64,000 nucleotides of DNA, taken from Pseudoscleropodium purum (Eukaryota; Streptophyta; Bryopsida; Hypnales; Brachytheciaceae). The stretch lies in the NCBI GenBank assembly GCA_963969395.1, contig OZ017803.1, forward strand, positions 16,120,001 through 16,184,000, in the 5' to 3' direction. The position numbers and the translations under genes are program-made. Below are positions 10,401 through 22,719 of this stretch, in pieces (positions within the stretch are counted from its first letter, which is position 1; every line of letters starts with the position of its first letter). Under the pieces are notes generated by a model. It was not told the origin of the DNA. It was given only the letters and a program-made list of their open reading frames with translations, and did no database searches.

Positions 10401-12586
10401 CCCATTTGCAATAGGTTTTTATTGCATCCAATTCACCATTTTTCATCTATACATGTTAATTCAAATATTGAGACCTTCACTACAAACACTATACAACTAC
10501 CTCACACTAAATCTAAAGTTATGCAAACTTGCAATCTTGTACTAATGTAGTAGTTCACAAGATTTTAGACGAATCCAATATATTGTGGTCTAAACTATTT
10601 TCATACTATTTGTGATTTTAACCTACATTTCATCCAATTTTCTTCTAAAATTCTACTCTGATATCCAAAGCTTCATGTTAGAAGGATCAAGCACTATCAT
10701 ATTCCAACTTGCATGCACTCTACTTGAATCAACTTGTGTAGTTTGAACTAGGAAGTAACATCATTTATTATCACTCCCAAAAACTATAGAAAAAGTCTCA
10801 TTATATGCATTCTAATAGGGATTTTTTATATATCACTCAAAAGCTACAAATTTATATGTTTATGTATTTATATTATTAGAGGGGTTATTTTTTGTTCAAA
10901 AGCTATACAAATTTTTTGAAGGATAATTTAACAATAAATTCTACTATTTTCAATGAATGAATGAAATCAATTGTTATAAAATCTAGGGACAAATATCATC
11001 TTCTATGGATGAATTTGTACACTTTTCGATTAATACATGCATTTTCATTTACATTGTATGTTTTGTCCATGTCAGTAGATGTAATTACCTTCACCATTCC
11101 TTTAGAGATCGCTTCAAAAAATATGAAATAAACACCTTGCATACTACACTAATAATGAAATTTTGTGTTATGGTATTTATAGTGTAATATATCCTATCAT
11201 ATAACTCACTCTAATTCTCATTTAGTTGACAATTAGTGTTCATATTGGATACTAATTTAGTGCAATTAAACCATCTCAATTCTATTTTTTTTGGTGGAAA
11301 TTTAATTATTCATATTGACATTTAGTGTTGGTATCATTCTTAGCATTGTTTGCCAATTAGTATTGGAGTTCATAATTTGTGTTGCAAACACTAAATTTCA
11401 TTATTATTATAGAACTAGGAAGAAAAGTCATCAAATTTTGGCATGTATTAGTGAACCTTCCTACTTTGAAGCCCATCATCACAAAATTGAACCTCAGAAC
11501 TTTAAGGTAGAAGTACCTATTTGTGATAATCTAAGCATTTTCGCCTATAGGATATGGGAATTTTTTTGAGAATTGGAGGTCAATATGTGCAAACCTAACG
11601 ATGAAGAAGAATGCAAAAAAAGTTTTCTTTTTTCCCTTCAGAATGAATATTTCATTCAATATAAACGTGGATTTTTCATCTGAACCCATTCCAGTTGCTT
11701 AGATGCACCTATCAATAAGGTTAGCTTTGGCACTTTTCTTTAAACCAAGAGGGAAGAGAGATGAGTGGTCAAAATGGTACAAACAAAGAATCGTTTTCAA
11801 TGAGCATTGCATCCAATTGTTGTCCACAAGTCAGCCTAAAAAGCCATTACAGGGGGCTTGTCCAAAATAGGTACTTCTACCATAACATACAAACACCCCC
11901 TCCTTCATCGCAAATAATGCAACTTCCTGCACAACTTAGCTTGCAACTTGCTACTCAATTTAAGAATGGCTTCAATTCTTCGTGCACAATTTTGAAGGTA
12001 GATCGATCACCGTCGTCCTCACTTGCAGAACCCAAGAATTTACAACACTATTTAGTCATAGAATTCTCACCACACTTAATAATTCTCACCCTTGTAGCTG
12101 CAGTATCTATTATTTAGAGCAATATGTGTTGAACCTGCTTAAGGTATGTGCACCCAGCTCGAATTGCCTCTTGAAATGAATGTGTTACGTACATTTCAGG
12201 GGATGATTTTTTGGGTGCACAGAATCACATGTCAGCGATCATGGCCATCATCATTTTGTACATGGAAGAAAATTGTAAATTTGCTGGTACCCAATTTGGT
12301 TGCAAAATTTTCAAAACTTGAGAGCATTTCTCGTATCTGTCAATTTTTTTGCAGTGGAAAGCAACTTCTTTGTAATTAGTAGTAAGGTAGGAGGTTCATA
12401 AACGAACCATTTAGGGGCTAGAACTGATTTTGGAGGATGATTCTGGGAAAGGTGAAACATCTTTAAAAGAAATTCAGTAAATCTTCCTTGAAAGACAAGT
12501 AGAATTGGCATCTAACCCAAGTTGTTTCATATTTTTTGGAGCTTTGTGGAGTTAGTTACAAATTTCTGAAGTTGGAAAAAAGTGGT
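7473..12586. other. AT-rich spacer without a supported gene
   Basis: No ORF has recognisable domains or coding-like composition. The section around 9235-9460 is another partial, diverged match to the 3' part of the TTAACCCC-family element. The small open frames between 10.1 and 12.4 kb lack family features. Confidence 0.6.
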
Positions 12587-12673
12587 CATCAAAAGCGACC
12601 ACATCTTGAAATGTGTATAGTTGGTACATTGAAGAAAGCAAAATGTACCTTTGAGTTATGATCGCTTTTGATG
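12587..12673. repeat. Short foldback with nested hairpin
   Basis: CATCAAAAGCGACCA (12587-12601) pairs with TGATCGCTTTTGATG (12659-12673) with one mismatch. Inside, GGTACATT and AATGTACC form a second stem. The internal 20 bases ending AAATGTACC recur in inverse orientation near 14750, which suggests a shared small element. Confidence 0.5.
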
Positions 12674-12815
12674 CCTTGTTGGAGTTTGAACCTCCTACCT
12701 TAGTACCCTCCACAATTAGAGAAATTTTGACATGATAGCATACAAGGTTGTTTGGTGCTTGTTCTTCTAGACAATTTGGATGAGATTTTTCATGTAACGA
12801 ATTGGTACTAAATGC

Positions 12816-13753
12816 ATTTAACCCCTAAAGATCCAAATTGCGTTTTTTTTGTCAACATAGTGATTTTAGGCAGCTCACTACAAATGGAGTTTTTAGTTTT
12901 TTTGCTGAAATTTTCACACAATATGTGCCTGAGGAGTAACTTTAAGGTTCAACAATTTTCATAACTTTTGACTACATGGTTCAAAAGTTATTGCATGATA
13001 TGTAATTTTCAATGCTTGGCGGGCAGCCCAAAAATTTCTTAAAAAATCACTTTTTTCAAAAATAAAAATTTGAAATTGATTTTCTAGATTTATATATGTG
13101 TGGAAAACTTTGAATCATTCCATTTTAATTTACGAGATGAAACTTATGAGGTGTTCTAGTTTGCGAGTAATCATGGATTTCCTATTCAAAAATAAACTTT
13201 GGAATCCTTTATTTAACTCAATTTTTAATATTTTTTGAAAAAATAAAAAAATATGATGTAGATTGTTTATTACTATATTACCACTATTGGGATTGGAATT
13301 TTTCAATTCCATAATTAAATTCTTAACAATTTTGTGTTTTGAATTACTTTGTACTTCTTTCTACTTACTATTTTTTTCCTATATGTTGTGCAATTCCAAA
13401 TGATCTAAAAATTTTCAAGCATGTAGCCAACTTGCCTTGAAGAATGAATCCAAAGAAGCACCACCATTTTGGACATTTTTTTCATACAAATGTGACCTTG
13501 TGATGTGCAGCTGCCTATATTTTCACAGGGGCAAAAAAATAATTTTTGTCACTTCAAACGTTAATATCTTGTAATCTACGCGGTGGAAAATTCTGATTTT
13601 TTTTCCACATCTTTTCAAACTAGTTTACTACAAGATCTGATGGTTACATGTGTTCAAAAATGTTTTTCATCAGAAATTTGATGCTTGTATCAGAAATGGC
13701 AGTTTGGGAGCATTTTTGGTGAAAACATAGTCTCCACCCTTTAGGGGTTAAAT
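12816..13753 (+). mobile_element. TTAACCCC-family non-autonomous element, copy B (complete)
   Basis: A 938-bp element bounded by perfect 15-bp terminal inverted repeats: ATTTAACCCCTAAAG at 12816-12830 and CTTTAGGGGTTAAAT at 13739-13753. The interior is AT-rich and noncoding and is shared with copies at 6542, 17077 and, inverted, 38574. No clear target duplication is visible. This is a MITE-like DNA element whose transposase source is not in the window. Confidence 0.75.
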
Positions 13754-14490
13754 AATTTGGGTGCGTGTATTATCAATTGATGGAGGAATGTGTCTGAATG
13801 TACACCTCTACAGCACGGTTCCATTACGGACATGTTCAACGAATGATCATCAACTGGCATGTCTGTATGTACAGTACAGTATACCTCTCAAATACAGTTT
13901 TGTTGTAGGAATATTGTGCTGTTGACCAGATTGAAGAGTAAGGTAACTACACCTAAACCAGTAAAATCCCTCGAATAAGTGCTGTAGCATAATCAATATA
14001 CTCTGGAAAATCAACAACCATTTTTGCATATTCCTGAAGGACTAAGAATCAAAATGCAAGTGGTTACATAATTTTTGGATGCATTGTGAATTAGTTACAA
14101 ATTTTCAATGATGCACCCAAATTCTACCACTTGTAAGGTTGCCACCGCCAATGTACTATCAATAGAGTTGCACACTACTCAAAATTCTCCTGACAATTGT
14201 TCCTCTTTGTCATTGGCACCATTTTGGGTATTCTCCATGTTTATCTTCCCTTCCAAAATAGGAGATGATTTTTGAGGAGTGACCCACTTTAGGTGTAGTT
14301 ACTGTACTGGACAGAAGTTTTCTCCTAAAAAGGAAACTGAGATTTCAAATTTTCTAATTTAAACTTTGATTCTCTTGGAGCATCTTGCAACGATTTCAGC
14401 GTTTTCCAATCCTTGTAGTAAGCTTAGATTCGTCGCCTGCAAATTAAAGTCTTGTTTGTTTGTTGTTTTCTAACATTATTTGAGCCATTG

Positions 14491-16347
14491 ATGGCGTCCA
14501 TGAAGCAGCAGTGGAAGAAGCTTGGGCTTCTTCACCTCCTTCTCCTGACTCTCCTGCTGAGCCAGGCTAGCCTCCTCTTCCGGAGAGCTTCGGCAAGAGC
14601 ATTGTTGGAAGCCGACCGAAAGCTGTTGCCGGCTGCAACAACTGACGAGGTGAGAGTGGTTTCTAAAACACATTGGCATTCTCCATTCAAGTTGTTGTTT
14701 TTCATGGTAGGAAGTCTGCTCTAAAAGCGACCATGCTCTAAAAGTGATCAAGACGCGTAGGTACATTTTGCTTTCTTCAGGGTACGAGTAGTGTACATTC
14801 GAGGAGGTCGTCGCTTGAGTGTCGCAGTGATCCCTATGTTTCAACTTCAAAATTTGTAATTGATTCCATGAAGGTCCAAAAAGTATGAAATGATTGGGGT
14901 TAGATGTTAATTCCATTTTTCTTCCTATGGTTGCTTTAAGAGCAGACTACCCTTAGGATATTATGCAATGCAATGGATGCTTTGATTTGGTGAGTGGTGA
15001 CTAAAACAAGAAATTTATAAAAAAAAGAACAATATGGTTTGAGCTTTCTCATTAGCAAAAAGAGTGTACAAATGGTCCAACCGCTTAATCAATGGGAGTG
15101 TTTAGAATTTTTTTATTTTCTTGGTTTGCAATAGGTGTCACGATGAAAGCAACCTTGGATGTACTACATTACAATCCTTAGCTCAAAAATAGTGCTTGTG
15201 AACTTGTAGATATTGATTATGAAGATGTCCAAATGTATTTTGAATATGAACGCTTCACCCTTAAAGTCCCATTGTCCACTCGAGAGATAAATGAAAGGTT
15301 GGATAGATTCTTGTAATCTTAATTTTTGGTGCAATTTTCTGAAAGTTTAGGTAAGATGGAAAAATACATTAGCTTTCTAGAAATATAATTTATATTTCAA
15401 TCTATGCCTAAAAGCAAAAGCTATGCCATCCTAAGCACAAAATGGAATTTATTGGGTAGCAAATCTCCCTCACAAAACCTGAAATAATTTTTTTTAAATT
15501 TGATTCTCATAAACAAAAGTATCAAATATGTCATTGCAATCAATTTTTACAAAATAGTTTTGTGGTCTTGGAAAAAGGGTGCACCAATTGATTGTATTAT
15601 CACTACTCTATTGGCAATTTTATTTGATTGAATTGAATTTGTACATCATCTTTTCACAAATCATTACTAATGAGGTGACACCATGTGACAATTTCTTGAA
15701 AAAATAGTTAAATTTTTTTTTATCTACACTCTCATATTCTCATTCTTGTTTGCATTTAGGCCAAAAAGAACTTAAAAAATTAACCTTACTGAGCATTGTT
15801 AGAAGGATTTATGGCTTGTGAATAAAACTGGAGATTGTTTTTTGTAGTAGTAGTATGGTATAAGTGTTTTCGGAAATTTCTAAATGGTCTAGAAAGTTCT
15901 AATATCAATTATATCATACAACTCAAAATTTAAGAAAAAACACAAACTCTCTAACTAATTAATTTTTGTAATATTTTATAGTTTGAAAGTAATTTTCAAT
16001 ATTTTTCTTTGACAATGACAAATGATGCATTGCATAGCAAATAGATATATTATTTAGACTCTTTACTAGAGCAATTTCTTTCATAATTATATAGAAAAAA
16101 AAGAAGGTGGAGTTCTACTAAATTTCAATGACTCTTTCAATTTGGAACTTTTTGTTAGGTTACAAATCAAGTAACAAAGAAAGAGACAGAGACTCCAACA
16201 ACAAAAGACACATCAATGGGATCTAATTATCACGGAGGTGGAGGTGATGGGGCCATGGTCATGGAGGTGGTGGATGGGGCCATGGCAACATGTTGCCAAG
16301 TGGTGGTTGGGAAGATCGTGATGAAAAAACCCCTAAAATTTGAATGA
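14491..16347 (+). CDS. Small secreted Gly-rich peptide gene, two exons, apparent 1-nt frameshift
   Basis: Exon 1, 14491-14649, encodes an N-terminal signal peptide (basic MASMKQQWKK, then a Leu-rich core LGLLHLLLLTLLL) followed by ARALLEADRKLL. The donor is GAG|GTGAGA. Exon 2 starts at 16159 after TTGTTAG and keeps the frame (phase 0). It encodes a Thr/Lys-rich stretch and then Gly/His repeats. Near 16243 the frame slips. The next frame reads GHGHGGGGWGHG and ends WEDRDEKTPKI just before the stop, while the spliced frame ends at 16347. Comparing the two repeat units (16240-16258 and 16263-16285) suggests one G is missing in the first. It is either a young pseudogene or an assembly error. The family was not recognised. 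Confidence 0.45.
14713..14948. mobile_element. Small MITE-like element in the intron of the Gly-rich gene
   Basis: GTCTGCTCTAAAAGCGACC (14713-14731) and GGTTGCTTTAAGAGCAGAC (14930-14948) are inverted repeats matching 17 of 19 bases. The element is 236 bp with no coding capacity. I could not identify a target duplication. Confidence 0.5.
15143..15316 (+). pseudogene. Unidentified coding relic inside the intron
   Basis: Fifty-eight codons with one internal TAG (15179-15181) read as a normal acidic protein tail (for example ELVDIDYEDVQMYFEYE and STREINERLDRFL) before a TAA. Composition is more coding-like than its surroundings. Family unknown. It may be a captured gene fragment. Confidence 0.3.
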
Positions 16348-17076
16348 AACCAAAATAATATGGATTATGCATTGAATATATATTATCTATGAAGTGATAT
16401 CTTTTGTCACTATTTTTTCAATTTCATTTCAAATATTAGTAATTTTTTCTTATAAATTTTAGAATTAATCCACTTATAGATATTAGATATAATCAATGAA
16501 GATAGTAGAGAAATATTGTGGTGTTGTATTAATCATCATTTTATGTACATATAAAAGATGTAGGTGACAAGTTAGTTTTAGAATTATAAAAATACAAACA
16601 TTTGAATTGACATCTAATGGTGTTTAATTGTAGTAATGTATATCATCTTAGATTGAAAAGCTAGGTATGAGTGATTTCAAGAAAAGTGATTTCTATGTAG
16701 TCAATCCATATCACTTTGGAAAATAAATTTTATATGCACGTATATCCCTCTCATTCTATAATTCTTTAGTTATTTACCATTGGTAAATATTATAATATTT
16801 GTAAAAATATACTGACAAGTATGTGGACATTGTTATTGAGACAACTAGAATATTCTTTGTGGTTTATTAAATCTTTTATATGAAATAATATTAATAATAT
16901 TAATTTTGAATGAAAATTCATATTGATTGGAATAAATTGTGTTTGAATCAAGTTAAATCATTACCTAACATGGTGATATTTCTAGTACATATCAATATTG
17001 AAATTCAATGTTCAATTTAATTAGCACTTGTCCCTTAGGAAAAATATAAATATACAAACATATATTCAAATTTTCT

Positions 17077-17780
17077 TTAATCCCTAAAGGACCAACATGC
17101 ATCTTTTGGCTACATAGCAATTTTTAGCAACTACTTGTAATTGGAGATTTCCATACTTTTAATCCAAATTTTTAGTAGAAAGTGGAGATAAAGAATATCT
17201 TTCAATTGCACTAAATTTCAAGACATTTGAAAATATGACTCAAAAGTTAGGGTCTCATATGTTATTTTCTTAGTAAATGAGCAATTTGGGCACATTAAAA
17301 AAATCATTTTTTTCATAAATAAAAATTTGATGTTGTATTTCTAAAGTTATATATATATATATGGAAAGCTATGAATCATTCCATTTTCATCAATGGATCG
17401 AAAGTTAAGAGGATTTTTTGTTTGTGGGTAGTTATGGATTCTCTACTCAAAAATAAACTTTGAAGTCCTTTATCTTATTCAATTTTTAATATTTTTAGAA
17501 AACAAATAAAATCATAGGATGTAAATTGTTTATTACAACATTGCAACCATTAGGATTGGCATTTTTCAATTCCATAATTAAATTCTTAACAATTTAGTAC
17601 CTTGTAATCCATGAAGTGGAAATTTCTGAAATTTTTATCATATGTTCTCAAGTGAGCATACTACAAGATCCTATGGTTATATGTGTCAAAAAGTTCCAAA
17701 ATTTGGTACTTATATTATAAATACCAATTTTTGAGCATTTTTAGTGAGAATATAGTTATAAAAATTTAGGCAAGTTAATC
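17077..17780 (+). mobile_element. TTAACCCC-family element, copy C (internally deleted)
   Basis: Starts TTTAATCCCTAAAGGACC and follows copy B in order. Then at about 17600 it jumps from the 'cttaacaattt' section directly to 'cttgtaatccatgaagtgg', lacking roughly 200-250 bases present in A and B. Confidence 0.6.
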
Positions 17781-18020
17781 CTCTAAAAAGAGAGATTTTT
17801 GATAGAGCTTAGTGTCCTCTATAGATCCTAATTAGACAACTAGTAGTTAGACAATTGGTTTCTATTTCCTTTGAAAAATGACTTATTTTGAAGACTTTCC
17901 AATAGAATTGATGATAATTTAAAATGATGTTGCAATAATATCTAGAATACAAAATTATATTTGAAAAGAAAAAATAGTATAAGAAATTATATTGTAACTT
18001 TCAAATAAAAGTTTGAATTC

Positions 18021-18247
18021 AAGGTAAGGTAGACATACCCAATACCTCCCACCAATCTAATACCACCTAAATGTACAGTTGTCAATGATTCTAGAGTGAG
18101 AATCTATGACAGTACTACATGCCTTAATTTCACTTATTGTAAAGTTACGGCATGTAGTACCATCCTACATTCTCACTCTAGAATCAATGTTGACTATACA
18201 TTTGAGTGGTATTGGATTAGCGAGTGGCATTACATACGTCAACCTTA
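18021..18247. mobile_element. Foldback MITE with ~100-bp inverted arms
   Basis: Arms 18021-18123 and 18151-18247 pair over almost their full length. Examples are GATTCTAGAGTGAGAAT against ATTCTCACTCTAGAATC, and TAGTACTACATGCC against GGCATGTAGTACCA. The outer ends (AAGGT...GACATA / TACGTCAACCTT) still match. The loop is about 27 bases. No coding capacity. Confidence 0.7.
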
Positions 18248-19111
18248 GTAAGATTATTTTCTTAATGATAATAAATAGCAATAGCAAGTCCTCAAAAACA
18301 TCAACAAACTTTACTAATATATTTTGCAATTGCATTAATAAAAAATGTTGCTTGTCTTTGAAGCAAATGAATTCTTTAAAATAGAGAATATTATTCTAAT
18401 TCATTCATCCATCCATATCTTGAACAAACATTGGTGATGGCATTTAAAAATTTCTTTCAACCTCTTTTCTTTCATCCACCTTTCATTCATCCTTTAACTT
18501 GTATACAAACAAGACCCAACTATTGGAAAATTGGTTTAATGTTGTTTTGACAATTCTCATTTATATTACCATAAATCCTTATTTGGCACAACTCTAGTCT
18601 TTGTTTGTAAATCAAGAGGGCAATTTCCCTCCAAGTTCACTCATTTCATTTAGATTAGCTAGATAAATTAAATTAAGGAGAACAGCATACACTTGGTTTA
18701 AAACAATTCCAAAACATTTTCATTCAAAGAATTGGAGAGATTGGAGAAACAAACCATAGATTATAAGGCCGGCCTCATTGAGATTACGAATTTTATTTTC
18801 AGCAAGGTTCAGTTTCCAATGTGCTATGACAAGCAAAATTCAAGATACAGCAAACATGAGTGATCAGGTAGGCAAAAAAGACTCCATTGACTTGCAATTG
18901 AGTTTGATTTCATGAAGTTGATTTCAAATTCCCAATGCAATGCTTTGGTAAAGCATATTAGTTATCACACATCAAAGCTCTCCAGATACACTATAGAAAC
19001 AAATTATATGTTTAATGTTTCTGCATAGTTTCTACAATGAAAACTTTATACAAACTGGAGACTCCAGTTCCTCAGAATGTAACAAAGCCATCACGCAGTT
19101 ACACTCATACT
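18248..19111. other. Spacer without a supported gene
   Basis: AT-rich sequence between a foldback element and the 3' end of the minus-strand gene. No coding or structural feature was recognised. Confidence 0.5.
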
Positions 19112-19247
19112 TCATGGTCTGCCAAAATTTATGGCTACCTGCCCTTACAGCAGGGAGCAAATACATCATGCTCTACCAAAATTTAAGAGTTCGTGGTCTA
19201 CGAACCGAGTGCAAACACCTCATAGTCTACCAAAATTTATGACTCAT
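19112..19247. repeat. Degenerate ~54-bp tandem repeat at the 3' end of the minus-strand gene
   Basis: TCATGGTCTGCCAAAATTTA, TCATGCTCTACCAAAATTTA and TCATAGTCTACCAAAATTTA begin at 19112, 19166 and 19220, spaced 54 bases apart. The array overlaps the last codons and probable 3' UTR of the gene below. Confidence 0.7.
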
Positions 19248-20814
19248 TTGCCGATGAAACATCTTTCGGATACAACCATTGTTGTGAAGTTTCATCTTTC
19301 TGCAAATGTTTGTATTATTTACAATTCAAAAGGCTTGATTACTTACACAAAATTCAAGTAGGTGACCTGGGTAGTGGTTGCAGGGTTCATTTTCCCACAA
19401 CCTTCCAAGATGATGGCAGTATCACTTTCACATCTCTCCTTGTTGTCACTACACCAGCGAGTTCCATTCAACTTATCACCAGCCTTGTGCCACTCTTTGG
19501 CACTCACAGCTTCAATGAAATCCTCAAAACTGTTTCCCTCGAACGCATCCCTCCCTGTCAATTGACCTCATCAGTATCTCAAACTCACTCACAAAGTGCG
19601 CAAAAGAAGGCGTCATCACAGAACCTGAATCTTGAATCACCAACTAACAACAATCATCTCAATCCAATAACTTCAATTCCAAGCAAACATCCACATGCAA
19701 ATAAAATTCTTTAGCTAAAGACGCCAAATTTTGAATGAGAGACAGCTTGATTTTCAGTCATTTTGTGACAAGAAGATACTAGGAAGAACCATAGTAGGAT
19801 CAGAATCTGCACAACTTTTTAAGGTGTGTCCAATGGAATAGTATAATGATATGCAGCTCATTACCTGCAGAGTGTTGGATATCCCCAAAGACGGCCATCA
19901 CAGAGCAGCATTGCTCATCCAAGGCCTTAACACTCTTGGCCGCTCGGTCGAGGGCACGTCGTGTGTCAAGCGCAAGCAATGCACTGATCTGAACAGTGTT
20001 CAAACAGTCCTCGCCTTTGTATACCTGCAAACGTATCAATCACAACTCTAAGAAAACAAAGATAATGGAAACCCTAGTTGCAAAACCCTAATTTCAATGT
20101 GTCAAGGGAACCACACTTAACTGTTACACCTAACTAAATGCAACACTGCGAAATCTCTCACAATTCAAAAAACATGTTGAGTTTGAGAATGTACGCAACC
20201 TCCACATCTAAGCTGACGTCACCTTTGGAACATCTACCACTGTAACTTTGATCCCTTATAACTTTGGCATATGACACTCAAACAATGCCTTCATTCTTCT
20301 GTTGGAATCCTCTTTGATTTTCTATCAAGAATATACAAAATCAAACCATTCCATTAAAAAAAACTGCACTCAACAATGAAAAAAAATGCCGCAAATTAGG
20401 CTAAAAACTTCAAACCCTTACAACTTCCGCATATGATATCCAAATTACGCGTTCTTACGTGCGCTGGAACCCTCTAACAAGCATGCACGAAAACCTGAGT
20501 ATTCCAATGAAATTGCGCAGCAAATTTGTGGGCACCTTCTCGTAATCCGCAAGCACGGTGCTGAGTTCGGAGCGACGAGTCTCAATGTCGTCGTCCAAGT
20601 CGTACCTCACGCCCACAGCTCGATCGCCGTTACACAAATCATAAGCGCACTCACGGCGCGCGTCGTGCTCCAGCAACAGCCACTCCGTCTTGGGAATGCA
20701 CAACGCGCGAATGGCGAACGACAGCACTCGCTTCGCTCGGCCCGCCGTGACTGTACTCGTACCCATCAACGCCAGCACCAGCACCGCTACAACAATCACT
20801 CCAGATCTCACCAT
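19237..20814 (-). CDS. Secreted Cys-containing protein of unknown family, multi-exon
   Basis: Exon 1 starts at 20814 with a signal peptide (MVRSGVIVVAVLVLALMG...TAG) followed by AKRVLSFAIRALC and RRECAYDLCNGDRAV. A middle exon (20018-19865) encodes VYKGEDCLNTVQ, then a helical segment and DEQCCSVMAVF. Exon 3 (19566 down to 19347 or 19366) encodes GRDAFEGNSFEDFIEAV, KEWHKAGDKL, RWCSDNKERC and ILEGCGKM. Exon 2 to 3 joins in frame. The exon 1 donor is unresolved: the strongest site (GTAAGA near 20460) gives the wrong frame, while phase-0 sites after YEK or CML are weaker. The last exon begins after TTTGCAG near 19298 and stops at 19237 or 19227 depending on the exon 3 donor. It is a secreted or apoplastic protein with paired cysteines; I do not recognise the family. 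Confidence 0.55.
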
Positions 20815-22719
20815 CTTACACTCGTCGTCAAATTCTCCAGCGTTCACAATCCAGAAAAAAAGAAAATTGAGCTGCAAATTGTATCCCAAATTCTCTGCAA
20901 TCGGCTTGCTTTGAAGGAAACAGCAAATTGGGTAGCCAATTCTGACCGACCACTAGTCTAAGAGCAATGGTAACAATCTTTCTCTCGTACTTGAAGATTG
21001 AATTTCTGCATTATTCTGGGCATGCAAATTGTAAAGGAAGGAAACCTGTGCCGATCATGCAGGATAAGCGGGAGGCCGGATTTTAAGGGAATTTGGGCGG
21101 GAGTGCATGATGATGACTAGGCAGTAGGGGGAGGTTGCCACACGTGGCAAAAGGAAAGGGGCTGGGACCCCCTGACACTCTTTTGTCTGGTCGAGTTGGC
21201 AAACTGTGGAGGTTGGTTATTTGTCCATCTGTCCAGGGGTGGCAGTTGGGGCCATGCGAAGGACGGGAGCAAGTGGTCCCGCCAAATGCCGGTGAGGCCA
21301 AGTTGATAAATATATTGCTAATAAATTTTGCTAAAAATTCAATATTTTTACCTTGAAAGAGCAAGACCTATCATCAACGTACTTTGCCAAAAATGATCTG
21401 ATTTATGAACCTCTAGGTGCATTCTTCATTTCAACAGTTATATGGAAAGTAATCCATCTTCCAAGGTTCAAAATGTTGTATTTGCATTTTAGGGGATGTT
21501 TCAATCTTTATTCCCAAGTCCTAATTCTTTAAGACCTAGTTCAAAGCCAAATTCCAACACTCTGAGTCCCAGCTCGAGGCCAAATTCCAACTTTCTTGGA
21601 TTGTAAATGGGAAACTAAAAATATTCAATATAGGACTGGAGATTTTATAGTAGAAAGGTCAAAGTCCTAATTTGTCTTGTGTGCAAAATACCATATAGCA
21701 ATTAAATACCCAAATTATGAATCAAAATATTTTTTTAAATATTTTAGGGGTACTTTTAGCATCAAATTTGCATTGAACAAATTGGGAGAGAATTTCAATC
21801 TACAAGGGTGCTTTGAATGGTGTTTTTTTCTTCAAGTTAAATTCAAAACAAAAGTTGAGACTTGAAGCCAAAGTTGGATCTTTACATTACTAGATCCAAC
21901 TTAGGCTCTAAGTTCTACTTTAATTCATTGGTGCAAAAACTTTCAAAAAGTGTTGACAAGTACTAGGTGTTTGGGAGTGCATGGGGACTTATGATTTGGA
22001 AAGTAGTTTGAAACTCCAAGTCCCAATTTTTAACTCTCTATCCACCATTAAAACTCAATGTTTGAGTTGACAGATTTTTATGGACATTCAATGTAACAAC
22101 CATGTTTTTATATCAACAATGACCTCCAAATTATTCTTAGAATTTTGGAGAAGTGTCAATTTTTAACTAGTGCTTGTCATTAAACTTTGAGATCCCAAAA
22201 TATTATCACTAATACTCAAGTGCCCATTTTAAAACATAAGTTAGATGCTAATTTATTGAATTACAACACATGCTAGTTGAATTTTTGTAAATGAAGCAAT
22301 CTTTATATAAAGAGAGAATAATCTGTATCTAGACAATAGAAAACTAATGGTATGTTATGATTAGCACCTTATAAGTAATGCTTTTGAACTAGGATTATTG
22401 TAGAATATTCCAAAAATTATATTTTTATATGATTTTGTGAACCATGCATTATTCCTAAAAATTATGAAATCATGTCAAGTTGGAGGCACTAAAATAGTTG
22501 TCAAAAAGAGATAGTCTTTGACCGTTTAATGAATGCTAAACATACTCTTAAGAATATATTGAACCTGAACTATTGATTATTTAAAAAAAAAATTAAAACC
22601 CTTCCAATTGTTGTTGATTTGATTTTACAAATACATTGTGAATGCTAGTGAATGTGGTCCATTAATCCTCCTGAAAGAATTGTTGATGGAGCGCCAGATG
22701 TTGTTGATCCGAAAAGGAT
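20815..22719. other. Upstream region of the secreted-protein gene, then AT-rich spacer
   Basis: About 20815-21310 is GC-richer and probably contains the promoter of the gene starting at 20814. From 21310 on the sequence is AT-rich with no supported gene or repeat structure. Confidence 0.5.
21141..21148. promoter_or_regulatory. G-box/ABRE CACGTGGC
   Basis: CACGTGGC lies about 330 bases upstream of the start codon at 20814, within a GC-richer stretch. This is the canonical bZIP/bHLH G-box core. Function is inferred from the motif and position only. Confidence 0.4.
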
